Shown: positions 1 to 6,290, counted from the first letter of the stretch. The stretch is 6,595 nt of DNA from Bog-473 sp035552395 (GCA_035552395.1 DASZLL010000081.1:1-6595); one strand, 5' to 3'. The notes: a model not told the origin generated them from the sequence alone. Translations and numbers: made by a program.

Positions 1-3000
1 CGCGAGCGGGCCGAGCGCCGCCTCGCCGCCACGGCGGAGAACCTCGAGCGCCTCGGCGACCTCGTCCGAGAGGTGCGCCGCCAGATCCGCCCCCTCGAGC
101 GCCAGGCCGCGGCCGCCCGCAGCCACGATGCCGTCGCCTCCGAGCTCCTGGCCGTGCGCCGCTACCTGGCCGGCGCCGAAATGGCCGACCTCACCGCCCG
201 CCGCCTGGCCGCGTCGCAGAACCTGACCGTGTGCCGCGACGAGGAGCGCGAGCTGCACACGGCGCTCGAGCAGCTCGACGCCGAGGCGTCGTCGACGACA
301 GCGGAGCTCTCGTCGCGTCGCGAGGAGGACCTGGCCAACGCGCTGGGCCGGGTGCAGGGCCTGGTCGAGCGGGCCCGCGGCCTCCAGGGCGTCCTGCGCG
401 AGCGGGGCCGCGGCGTGCTGGCGGCGCTGGACGCGGCCGCCGACGTCGACGTCGTCTCCACCCTCGAGGCCGAGGGCGCCCGCCTGGCCGGCGAGCTCGC
501 GACGGCGGAGGCCGAGGACGAGGCGGGTGGCGCCCCCGAGCGCGCCGAGCTGGCCACCGCCCTCGCCGCGCTGGACGACGAGGACGCGGCGCTACACGAG
601 CGCTGGGCCGGCGTGTTGGGCGGAGAGCCCGACCCCGAGCAGGCGATGGCGCGCATCCGGGCCCGCCGCGAGCTGATCACGCGGGCCGCGGCACGCGAGC
701 AACAGGATCTCGATGGGCTCGGCGCCCGGGTGGCCATGCTCGAACAGCGCCAGGCCGGCGCGGCCGTGCGGGCGGACCTGCTGGCGCGCGAGGCCGAGGC
801 GCTCGACGGCGCGACGGGGACGCTCGACGCGGCATTGGCCACGACGACGGATGACCTGGAGAGGGCGACCCGGGCCGCCGAGGCGGCGCAGGCGGTCGCC
901 GACGAGGCCGCCGATGCGCGCCACCGCAGTGAGGCCCGCGCCGAGGCGCTCGAGCGGGCCCTGGCCGAGCTGCAGGGCGCCGGCGGGCGCGAGCTGCTGC
1001 GCGAGGTCGACGGGGTCGTGGGCTCCCTGGTGGACCTCGTCGAGATCGAGCCGGGCTGGGAGGCCGCCTTCGAGGCCGCCGCCGGCGCCGGGGTGGCCGC
1101 CGTCGTCGTCGACGGGCGCCGCTCCGCCCAGGCCGCGCTGACGACGCTGCGCGAGCGCGGCGTCACGGGGGCCGTCCTGGCGCCCCGGCATCACGATGCC
1201 GGCACGTTCGGTGCCGTTGGCGCGACCGCCGGCGCCGACGCCGCCCGCCAACTGCCCCCCGGGACCAGTGCGCTGCCGGTCCGCGCCCACGTGCGGGCCC
1301 GCCACGGTGGTGCCGTCGCCGAGTCGGTGCTCGACACGCTCGTCGGGCGGGCGGTGCGCGTCGACGGCTGGGAGGAGGCCATCGACCTCTCGCTCGCCCG
1401 CGACGATCTCGTCGTGGTCACCCCCGAGGGCGACCGCTTCGCCGCCACGGGCTGGCGCGTGCGCTCGGGCGCCGGCGTCGTCACCAAGGTCGCGGTCGAA
1501 GAGGCGCAGGGCCGGGCCACCGAGGCCGCCGCCGCGGCAGAGCTGGCCAAGGCGCACCTCAGCGACGCGAGGATTGCGTCATCGCGGGCCCGCGACGCCC
1601 GCGCCGCGGCCGAGCGCGCCGCGGACCGCCACGGCACCGCCGGCGAGGCCAAGCGGGCCGACGTCGGGCGCGCCGCCGAGGAACAAGCCCGCCTGGCCGG
1701 CGAGATCGACGACGCCCGCACCGCCGTCGCCGAGGCGCAGCGGCGCCTGGCCGACGTCACGGCCGAGGAGGCGCAGCTCGACCGGGCGCTGCCCGACCTG
1801 ACCGAGGCGCTGCAGGCGTGGCGCGAGCTGCAGGAGCGCCGCCGCGAGGTGCTGCAGCGACGACAGGATCTCGAGGTCAGGGTCGCCGGCGTGTTGGAGC
1901 GTCGCCGCGTGCTGGCCGAGCGCCAGACCGAGGTCGAGCGGCGCCTGGCGGGCCACGCCGAAGAGCGCGCGTCGGCGGCGGCCCGGCGCCAGCGACTCGA
2001 GGCCGAGGGCACGGCGCTGCGCCGGTTGGAGACGGTCGTCGAGGCGGAGCAGCAGAGGCTCAACCAGATCTTCGACGAGCTGCGCCACGAATACCAGGAC
2101 CAGGTCGACGCCGTGCGGGCCGGCGGCGAGAAGCTCGAGCAGCTGCGCCAGGACCGCCACACGACCGAGCAGCGCCTCGATGCGGTGCGCACCCGCACCC
2201 GCGCCCTCGACCTCGAGGCCAACGAGGTCGACCTGCGCATCGAGACGCTGCAGGAGCACATCGGGCGCGACCTGAGCGCACGCCCCGAGGAGCTGGTCGG
2301 CCTGCCTCAGCCCGAGGCGCCCGAGAACACGACGTTGCCCCAGCACGCGGATGAGCTCGAGCGCAAGCTCACGGCGCTCGGCCCGGTGAATCCACTGGCG
2401 CTCGAGGAGCTCTCGCAACTCGAGGAGCGGCACAAGGAGCTCGAGGGACAGGTCGACGACGTGCGCGGGGCGCGCCGCGAACTGCACGAGGTCGTGCGCA
2501 CGCTCGACCACGAGATCATGACGCAGTTCGCCGCCGCGGCCGCCGACGTGAACGAGCACTTCTCCACGCTCATCGCCATGCTGTTCCCCGGCGGCACCGG
2601 GCGCCTGATGCTGGTCGACCCCGACGACTTGTTGAACACGGGCGTCGAGATCGAAGTCAGGCCGGCGGGCCGCAACGTGCGCCGCGTGTCGCTCTTGTCG
2701 GGCGGTGAGCGTTCGATGGCGGCGCTGGCGTTCCTCTTCGCCGTCTTCCGCAGCCGTCCCTCGCCCTTCTACATGATGGACGAGGTCGAGGCCGCGCTCG
2801 ATGACGTCAATCTCTCGCGCTTCCTCGCCCTCGTGCACGAGTTCCGCGACGAGGCGCAGCTGCTCATCGTGAGCCACCAGAAGCGCACGATGGAGACGGG
2901 CGACGCGCTCTACGGCGTGACGATGGCGCCCGGCGGGTCGTCGCAGGTCGTCAGCCAGAGGGTCGAGAAAGAGGCCGACAAGGAGAAGGCGTCGGCGTGA
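1..3000 (+). CDS. smc: Chromosome segregation/condensation protein Smc (5' end missing)
   Basis: Smc is a cytoplasmic ATPase that, with ScpA and ScpB, organises and helps segregate the chromosome. The frame is open from base 1, so the gene begins upstream; the first residues (RERAERRLAATAENL) are already the start of the N-terminal coiled coil, and GTG 73 is internal. Of the 999 residues visible, about 1-330 are coiled coil rich in Glu, Arg and Ala, about 334-494 form the hinge (ending near GWRVRSGAGVVTK), about 495-830 are the returning coil, and the rest is the C-terminal ATPase head. The head has the ABC signature LSGGE (899-903), Walker B FYMMDE (923-928), D-loop ALDD (932-935) and the switch histidine in VSHQK (H959). 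FYMMDEVEAALDD is the actinobacterial form of the motif. Walker A, and by comparison with family length (about 1190 residues) roughly 165-190 residues in all, lie outside the window. The identification is secure; no frameshift is seen. Confidence 0.97.
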   Translation, partial: RERAERRLAATAENLERLGDLVREVRRQIRPLERQAAAARSHDAVASELLAVRRYLAGAEMADLTARRLAASQNLTVCRDEERELHTALEQLDAEASSTTAELSSRREEDLANALGRVQGLVERARGLQGVLRERGRGVLAALDAAADVDVVSTLEAEGARLAGELATAEAEDEAGGAPERAELATALAALDDEDAALHERWAGVLGGEPDPEQAMARIRARRELITRAAAREQQDLDGLGARVAMLEQRQAGAAVRADLLAREAEALDGATGTLDAALATTTDDLERATRAAEAAQAVADEAADARHRSEARAEALERALAELQGAGGRELLREVDGVVGSLVDLVEIEPGWEAAFEAAAGAGVAAVVVDGRRSAQAALTTLRERGVTGAVLAPRHHDAGTFGAVGATAGADAARQLPPGTSALPVRAHVRARHGGAVAESVLDTLVGRAVRVDGWEEAIDLSLARDDLVVVTPEGDRFAATGWRVRSGAGVVTKVAVEEAQGRATEAAAAAELAKAHLSDARIASSRARDARAAAERAADRHGTAGEAKRADVGRAAEEQARLAGEIDDARTAVAEAQRRLADVTAEEAQLDRALPDLTEALQAWRELQERRREVLQRRQDLEVRVAGVLERRRVLAERQTEVERRLAGHAEERASAAARRQRLEAEGTALRRLETVVEAEQQRLNQIFDELRHEYQDQVDAVRAGGEKLEQLRQDRHTTEQRLDAVRTRTRALDLEANEVDLRIETLQEHIGRDLSARPEELVGLPQPEAPENTTLPQHADELERKLTALGPVNPLALEELSQLEERHKELEGQVDDVRGARRELHEVVRTLDHEIMTQFAAAAADVNEHFSTLIAMLFPGGTGRLMLVDPDDLLNTGVEIEVRPAGRNVRRVSLLSGGERSMAALAFLFAVFRSRPSPFYMMDEVEAALDDVNLSRFLALVHEFRDEAQLLIVSHQKRTMETGDALYGVTMAPGGSSQVVSQRVEKEADKEKASA

Positions 3001-4160
3001 CCGCGCTGATCATCGTCATCGTGGTGCTGGCCGTGTTGGTCGTGGCCGCCGGGTCGGTCGTCCTGACCCGGGGGCGGCGGCGTGCGCGTGGTGCCGCCGG
3101 ACCGACGTCGGCGGCACCGACGGCGCCCCCGACAAGACCGAAGACAAAACCGCCCGCGCCCGCGCCTACGATTACCGCACCGACCGCGCCACCACCCACC
3201 GTCGAGAAAGCGCCCGCGCCTGCACCTGCGCCCGAATCGGTCGTCGAGGCGCCGCCGTCCTACCGCAGCCGTCTGGGCGGCGTGCGCGGGTTGTTCGGCG
3301 GCGCCGTGGCCGCGCTACGCGCGGGTCGCATCGACGCCGCCACCTGGGACTCGCTCGAAGAGGCGCTCATCCGCGCCGACGTCGGCGTGGCCACGGCGGA
3401 CGCCTTGCTGGCCGACCTGCGGGCCAAGGTGGAGTCGAAGGAGATCCGGAGCGGCGACGACCTGCTCGAGGCACTGGGCCGCTCCATCCGCGAGCTGCTC
3501 CAGACGGCCGAGTCCCGCGCCCTGCGTTTCGACGGCAAGGAGGGTGCGCCCGACGTCTGGCTCATCGTCGGCGTGAATGGGGTGGGCAAGACCACGACCA
3601 TCGGCAAGCTGGCCCGCCGCCAGTCGGCCGCCGGACGCTCGGTGCTGCTCGCCGCGGGCGACACCTTCCGCGCCGCCGCCGCCGAGCAGCTCGCCATGTG
3701 GGCCGAGCGCACCGGCACCGAGATCGTCCGCGGCGCCGAGGGCGGCGACCCGTCCGCCATCGTGTTCGACGCTGTGCAGCGTGCGGCCGCCCGCGGCAAC
3801 GACCTCGTGCTGGCCGACACGGCCGGGCGCCTGCACACCAAGGTCAACCTCGTCGAGGAGTTGAAGAAGATCCGGCGGATCGCCGACCGCGACCCGGGCA
3901 AGGTGACCGAGGTCCTGCTCGTGCTCGACGCGACGACCGGGCAGAACGCGTTGGCGCAGGCGCGCCAATTTACCGAGGCGGTCGACGTCACCGGCATCGT
4001 GTTGACCAAGTTGGACGGCACGGCGAAGGGTGGCATCGTGATCGCCGTCCAGCGCGAGCTGGGCCTGCCCGTCAAGCTGGTCGGGCTGGGGGAGGGTGTT
4101 GACGACCTCGTCGACTTCGACCCCGACGAGTTCGTCGACGCGTTGCTCGCCGGCGACTGA
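2997..4160 (+). CDS. ftsY: Signal recognition particle receptor FtsY (SRP GTPase)
   Basis: FtsY is the membrane-bound SRP receptor: it pairs with Ffh through their GTPase domains and delivers ribosomes making membrane proteins to SecYEG. The GTG start overlaps the smc stop (GTGA), which suggests translational coupling; AGGAG at 2981-2985 inside smc can serve as ribosome binding site. The 387 residues comprise one membrane segment (about 3-23) followed by TRGRRRAR, a low-complexity Pro/Ala/Thr linker (about 35-85), then the NG domain from about 88. GTPase motifs are intact: P-loop GVNGVGKTT (192-200), DTFRAA (222-227), DTAGR (274-278), TKLDG (337-341) and the closing GLGEGVDDL (from 363). The hydrophobic N-terminus replaces the acidic A domain of E. 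coli FtsY, as is common in actinobacteria. Ffh is excluded because there is no C-terminal M domain. Confidence 0.97.
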   Translation: MTALIIVIVVLAVLVVAAGSVVLTRGRRRARGAAGPTSAAPTAPPTRPKTKPPAPAPTITAPTAPPPTVEKAPAPAPAPESVVEAPPSYRSRLGGVRGLFGGAVAALRAGRIDAATWDSLEEALIRADVGVATADALLADLRAKVESKEIRSGDDLLEALGRSIRELLQTAESRALRFDGKEGAPDVWLIVGVNGVGKTTTIGKLARRQSAAGRSVLLAAGDTFRAAAAEQLAMWAERTGTEIVRGAEGGDPSAIVFDAVQRAAARGNDLVLADTAGRLHTKVNLVEELKKIRRIADRDPGKVTEVLLVLDATTGQNALAQARQFTEAVDVTGIVLTKLDGTAKGGIVIAVQRELGLPVKLVGLGEGVDDLVDFDPDEFVDALLAGD

Positions 4161-4205
4161 GCCGCCCCGCCCACGACGGGGTCATCACCGAGCGAGGGGA
4201 GTGCA

Positions 4206-4439
4206 ATGACCGAGAAGCAGAAGCGGGTCCTGATTGTCGTGTTGGTGATCCACGTGATCATGCTGAAGCTGACCTGGCTCGACCTGCGCCAGCGCCCTGA
4301 CTCGGCTGTGCGCGGGAAGAAGCGCATATGGCGCCTCGCGTCGGCTTTGAACACCACCGGGTCGGTCACGTACTGGCTCTTCGGACGGCGTCCCGTCCCC
4401 GAGCCCACGCGCACGCTGGCAAAGCCCGAGGCGGCCTGA
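4206..4439 (+). CDS. Small membrane protein, PLDc_N-like (cardiolipin synthase N-terminal domain type)
   Basis: This 77-residue protein has a basic start (MTEKQKR), a hydrophobic membrane segment at about 8-22, then a polar stretch and a second weakly hydrophobic segment at about 42-59. The pattern D26-L-R ... RPD (30-32) ... K38-K39-x-x-W42 ... N49-x-x-G52 ... Y56 ... G60-R61 resembles the N-terminal membrane domain found on cardiolipin synthases and as free-standing short proteins (Pfam PLDc_N). No phospholipase HKD motif is present, so no catalytic activity is implied. GAGGGGAG at 4194-4201 is a strong ribosome binding site and fixes the ATG. The gene lies 45 bases after ftsY on the same strand and may share its transcript. 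The basic, Pro-containing tail (62-77) is probably cytoplasmic. The gene is well supported; the family call rests on pattern only and the function is unknown. Confidence 0.72.
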   Translation: MTEKQKRVLIVVLVIHVIMLKLTWLDLRQRPDSAVRGKKRIWRLASALNTTGSVTYWLFGRRPVPEPTRTLAKPEAA

Positions 4440-4566
4440 CCGACACCTCGGCAGGGACCGCAGTCTCCAGTGACCGCGGACCGCGTGCACCGAGCTCTTG
4501 GGTGTCGACGCCCCGATCGTCCTCGCGCCCAACGGGCGGAATCGCTGGCGGCGCCGGGTTTCGGTC

Positions 4567-4728
4567 TTACGACGCGGGAGCCGCTTCCCAAGGACAGGCC
4601 TCTGGCCCGTGGGTGTGCCCGTCGGCGCAGGTGTCGTACGTCGCTCGGTTCACGCAGCACGCACAGCCATTGCGATTCGTGGTGGTGGACAGAGGGTAAG
4701 CACCTAGGTACCCGACGAGTCGCACCAT
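4567..4728 (-). CDS. Possible small Cys/His-rich protein (53 aa), unrecognised
   Basis: Read on the minus strand, ATG at 4728 opens a 53-codon frame ending in TAA (4567-4569); an in-frame TGA lies three codons upstream, so the ORF cannot be longer. The C-terminal half has five cysteines and two histidines arranged as C22-x-C24-C25 ... C34 ... H38-x-H40 ... C45 in a stretch free of the Arg/Pro/Ser excess typical of antisense frames, as in CADGHTHGPEACPW. By my count about three quarters of codons end in G/C, more than the first and second positions. This would suit a small metal-binding peptide, which is inference only. Against it: no ribosome binding site precedes the ATG, the start lies inside an inverted repeat, and the frame is the exact antisense of another open plus-strand frame. 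I do not recognise a family. Confidence 0.28.
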   Translation of the reverse strand: MVRLVGYLGAYPLSTTTNRNGCACCVNRATYDTCADGHTHGPEACPWEAAPAS

Positions 4729-4757
4729 CGTCAGTCACGAGACGGCTCGGCGGGTAC
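4708..4757. repeat. Imperfect inverted repeat, 15-base arms, 20-base loop
   Basis: The left arm (4708-4722, GTACCCGACGAGTCG) and right arm (4743-4757, CGGCTCGGCGGGTAC) are reverse complements at 13 of 15 positions; one of the two differences would be a G-U pair in RNA. The loop is 4723-4742. It lies about 120 bases upstream of the CsbD-like start and is not followed by a T run, so an operator or a structured leader is as likely as a terminator. On the minus strand it surrounds the start of the possible 53-codon ORF. Confidence 0.6.
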
Positions 4758-4788
4758 GACAGATTGAAATCAAAAGGCGGTTTGGGTC

Positions 4789-4816
4789 GTTTTGGCAACG
4801 GCCACGCTCGGGGTGA
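4789..4816 (+). promoter_or_regulatory. Candidate general-stress sigma factor (SigB/SigF-type) promoter
   Basis: GTTTTG (4789-4794) and GGGTGA (4811-4816), 16 bases apart, loosely resemble the GTTT ... GGGTA elements used by SigB/SigF-type sigma factors. They lie 60-90 bases upstream of the CsbD-like start, and csbD is a SigB-dependent gene in Bacillus subtilis. The -10 element departs from consensus at its fifth base, so this is a weak, context-driven call. Confidence 0.22.
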
Positions 4817-4878
4817 GAGCGCGAGGTTCTCGCCCGCGATGTCGGAGAAATCAAATCGCAAATGAGAGGAAATCACGC

Positions 4879-5124
4879 ATGAGCGAGAGCAAGGACACTG
4901 GGCCCGAAGCAGGCGTAAGGGGAGCGGTCGAAGACGTAAAGGGGAAGGTCAAGGAGGCAGCAGGCGCGGTCACCGGGAAGGACGAGTTGCGACGCGAGGG
5001 AAGGGCGCAACAGGACAAGGCGGCGTCCGAACGCGAGGTGGCCGTGAAGGAGGCCGAAGCAGAGAAGGCCCGCGCCAAAGCCGAGGCGCATGAAGCAGAG
5101 CAGCGCGCACATCAAAACAACTAA
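4879..5124 (+). CDS. CsbD-like stress-response protein
   Basis: This 81-residue, highly charged hydrophilic protein has no Cys and no membrane segment. Residues about 13-50 carry the CsbD-family pattern: GAVEDVKGKVKEAAGAVTG, then KDELRREGRAQQDKA. CsbD proteins are small, abundant general-stress proteins of unknown biochemical role. Residues about 50-79 form an extra Glu/Lys/Ala helix (KEAEAEKARAKAEAHEAEQRA) beyond the usual domain. I chose ATG 4879 because AGAGGA (4865-4870) precedes it by 8 bases; the in-frame extension back to 4792 is Arg-rich and unlike the family. Codon use differs from smc and ftsY, with many GCA, GAA, GTA, GGA and CGA codons (about 73% G/C at third positions by my count), which could reflect transfer or relaxed bias. 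The neighbouring gene converges on it from the other strand. Confidence 0.85.
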   Translation: MSESKDTGPEAGVRGAVEDVKGKVKEAAGAVTGKDELRREGRAQQDKAASEREVAVKEAEAEKARAKAEAHEAEQRAHQNN

Positions 5125-5132
5125 CTGACTAA
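5122..5132 (+). other. Stop codons in all three forward frames
   Basis: The sequence TAACTGACTAA contains TAA (5122, the CsbD-like stop), TGA (5126) and TAA (5130), one in each forward frame, immediately before the intergenic hairpin. It would stop any ribosome leaving the CsbD-like gene before it enters the convergent gene. Confidence 0.8.
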
Positions 5133-5147
5133 GGCCTGGCTCAGGCC
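5133..5147. terminator. Hairpin between convergent genes, possible bidirectional terminator
   Basis: GGCCTG (5133-5138) and CAGGCC (5142-5147) form a perfect 6-bp GC-rich stem with a 3-base loop. It sits 8 bases after the plus-strand CsbD-like stop and overlaps the last codons and stop (5141-5143) of the minus-strand gene, so it could end both transcripts. There is no T run on either side, which is often the case in high-GC actinobacteria, so termination is inferred from position and symmetry. Confidence 0.45.
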
Positions 5148-5920
5148 CAGCGCAACGGCAATGCCTCGTCGAGCGCGTCGAGCACCGCACGGTCGCCCTC
5201 GATCTGCAGCCGTTCGCTTCCAGCACGCCGCCAGAGCGCAAGATACAGCTCACCCGCCGCCCCCCGGGCGGTGCACGCACCGTGCCCCCGGCCTGCTGCC
5301 GGGTCGACACCTGCGTTCACGGTCACACCGTCGGGCCCGACGGCAAGCGTCCAGGAACTGTTGTCGTCGGTGCAGTGGACGGCGAGGGTGACTCGTTCCT
5401 GAGCCCGCACCTTCGAGCTGCGCTTCGGCACGAAGCAGGTGAGGAGCTCGTCGACTCCGTCGGCCGCGAACGCCGGTGTGAAAGGCGCCACCTCGCCAAT
5501 CGGACGACCGGCCGCGAGCTCGGTGTCGACACGGTGGATGGCCGTCTCGTGCGCCTGGCGCCGGCTCCATACCGCCAGCGGCGATGGCCCCGGCAGGAAC
5601 GTCCAACACTCCAGGTCCGGCGGTGCCGCCTCGAGCGCGGCGACGAGCCCGAGCCATCCCGCCTCGAACCAGTCGGCCAGCTCGTCGTCGTCCGGCCAGC
5701 GACCGACGATCTCCTCCAGGCTCCCGCCCTTGCCTTCGGTGCGCGTCTCGGCGACGTAGCCGGTGGCCCAGCGGTGGATCCCGCCCGTGTGGCGGATCAG
5801 GTCACGCGCCACCCAGTCGGGACACGACGGCACGAGAGCGTCGGGTGATACCGCACGGGCCGTCGTCGTCATGCGGGCGCCCTCGTGGCGCAGCGCCTCG
5901 ATGTGGGTGGCGATCTCCAT
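5141..5920 (-). CDS. Mycothiol-dependent maleylpyruvate isomerase-family protein
   Basis: This 259-residue cytoplasmic protein has the two-domain layout of the MDMPI family. The N-terminal DinB-like helical domain carries the family signature VPSCPDWVARDLIRHTGG (30-47), and HETAIHRVD (124-132) supplies the E125-x3-H129 pair that, with a histidine from the first motif (H44 or H49), would form the metal site. A smaller C-terminal domain (about 165-257) ends in the typical LYLALWRRAG ... GDRAVLDALDEALPLRW. The characterised member isomerises maleylpyruvate to fumarylpyruvate using mycothiol, but most genomic members are of unknown substrate, and nothing here points to gentisate breakdown, so the substrate is open. 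The ATG lies 19 bases after the FKBP gene on the same strand; no strong ribosome binding site is visible, so coupling to the upstream gene is plausible. Confidence 0.88.
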   Translation of the reverse strand: MEIATHIEALRHEGARMTTTARAVSPDALVPSCPDWVARDLIRHTGGIHRWATGYVAETRTEGKGGSLEEIVGRWPDDDELADWFEAGWLGLVAALEAAPPDLECWTFLPGPSPLAVWSRRQAHETAIHRVDTELAAGRPIGEVAPFTPAFAADGVDELLTCFVPKRSSKVRAQERVTLAVHCTDDNSSWTLAVGPDGVTVNAGVDPAAGRGHGACTARGAAGELYLALWRRAGSERLQIEGDRAVLDALDEALPLRWA

Positions 5921-5939
5921 GGGCTCGAGACCCAGTCTG

Positions 5940-6290
5940 CTAGTTGATCTTCTGGAGGTCCATCACGAAGACGAGGGTGTCGTTGGCTGCGATGCCCGGC
6001 CCGGGCGACCGCGCCCCGTAGCCGAGGCTCGGCGGGATGATCAGCTCACGGCGCCCGCCGACCTTCATGCCGACGACGCCCCTGTCCCACCCCGGGATCA
6101 CCATGCCTTCGCCCAGCGTGAAGGTGAAGGGCTGGCTCGTCCACGACGACTGGATCACCTTGCCGCTCGAGTAGGTGGCGAGGACGTACTGCATCGTGAG
6201 GTTGTCGCCTGCTTTCGCGGCGGCCCCGCTGCCGGTGATGAGGTCGGCGCTCTCGAGCTGGGTCGGCGGGGTGCCCGACGGGACCGTCAC
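5940..6290 (-). CDS. FKBP-type peptidyl-prolyl cis-trans isomerase domain (3' part of a frameshifted lipoprotein gene)
   Basis: FKBP proteins isomerise peptide bonds before proline and help proteins fold. Counted from GTG 6290, the 116 residues form one complete FKBP domain: Y35 in the first strand, PFTFTLG (54-60), VIPGW (64-68), GVVGMKVGGRRELIIPP (71-87), GYG (90-92) and the final strand TLVFVMDL (105-112). Aligned by eye to human FKBP12, Tyr26, Phe46, Val55-Ile56, Trp59, Tyr82 and Phe99 are kept, but the Phe36-Asp37 pair is I46-Q47. GTG 6290 is merely the first usable start: the frame stays open upstream (ending ADLSPAGTAGTAPT) and has no good ribosome binding site. The signal peptide expected for this kind of protein is in another frame just upstream (6328-6540), so the true start is probably ATG 6540. 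The MDMPI-family gene follows 19 bases on. Confidence 0.9.
   Translation of the reverse strand: MTVPSGTPPTQLESADLITGSGAAAKAGDNLTMQYVLATYSSGKVIQSSWTSQPFTFTLGEGMVIPGWDRGVVGMKVGGRRELIIPPSLGYGARSPGPGIAANDTLVFVMDLQKIN

Larger units (their letters stand above)
4440..4878. other. Gene-poor stretch with altered composition
   Basis: No confident gene is seen here. Plus-strand frames starting at 4328, 4470 and 4498 give Arg/Ser/Pro-rich translations without domain character and look like chance ORFs. The stretch does contain a 15-base imperfect inverted repeat (4708-4757), an A-rich patch around 4761-4775, the word GAAATCA at 4766, 4847 and 4869, and a possible 53-codon minus-strand ORF (4567-4728). 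The part from about 4760 on is probably the regulatory and leader region of the CsbD-like gene. No tRNA or rRNA pattern was found. Confidence 0.6.

Noticed and set aside
73..75. GTG as the start of the Smc protein
   Set aside because: The frame is open to base 1 and the upstream residues continue the conserved coiled-coil start; the Walker A half of the gene lies outside the window.
592..2877. Long minus-strand frames opposite smc
   Set aside because: Their translations are rich in Arg, Ala, Gly and Leu, show no domain motifs, and are the expected shadow of a very GC-rich gene.
4164..4182. Hairpin CCCCG/CGGGG after ftsY as a terminator
   Set aside because: There are only five GC pairs around a seven-base loop with no T run, which is common by chance at this GC content.
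4694..4699. GGGTAA as a stress-type -10 element
   Set aside because: No GTTT-like -35 element lies 14-18 bases upstream.
4440..4760. tRNA or other structured RNA gene
   Set aside because: A GGTTC word occurs near 4647, but no cloverleaf arms or acceptor pairing could be built around it.
4328..4865. Plus-strand frames starting at 4328, 4470 and 4498
   Set aside because: They have no ribosome binding site, an Arg/Pro/Ser-rich composition, and overlap real genes at their ends.
3260..4876. 538-codon minus-strand frame across ftsY, the small membrane gene and the gap
   Set aside because: It is antisense to two well-supported genes, is Ser/Arg/Ala-rich, and has no recognisable domain along its length.
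4792..4878. Longer N-terminus for the CsbD-like protein
   Set aside because: The extension is Arg-rich and unlike the family, and AGAGGA at 4865-4870 is correctly spaced for ATG 4879.
5161..5943. Plus-strand frames opposite the MDMPI-family gene
   Set aside because: They are Arg/Pro/Ser-rich shadows; the minus-strand frame has clear family motifs throughout.
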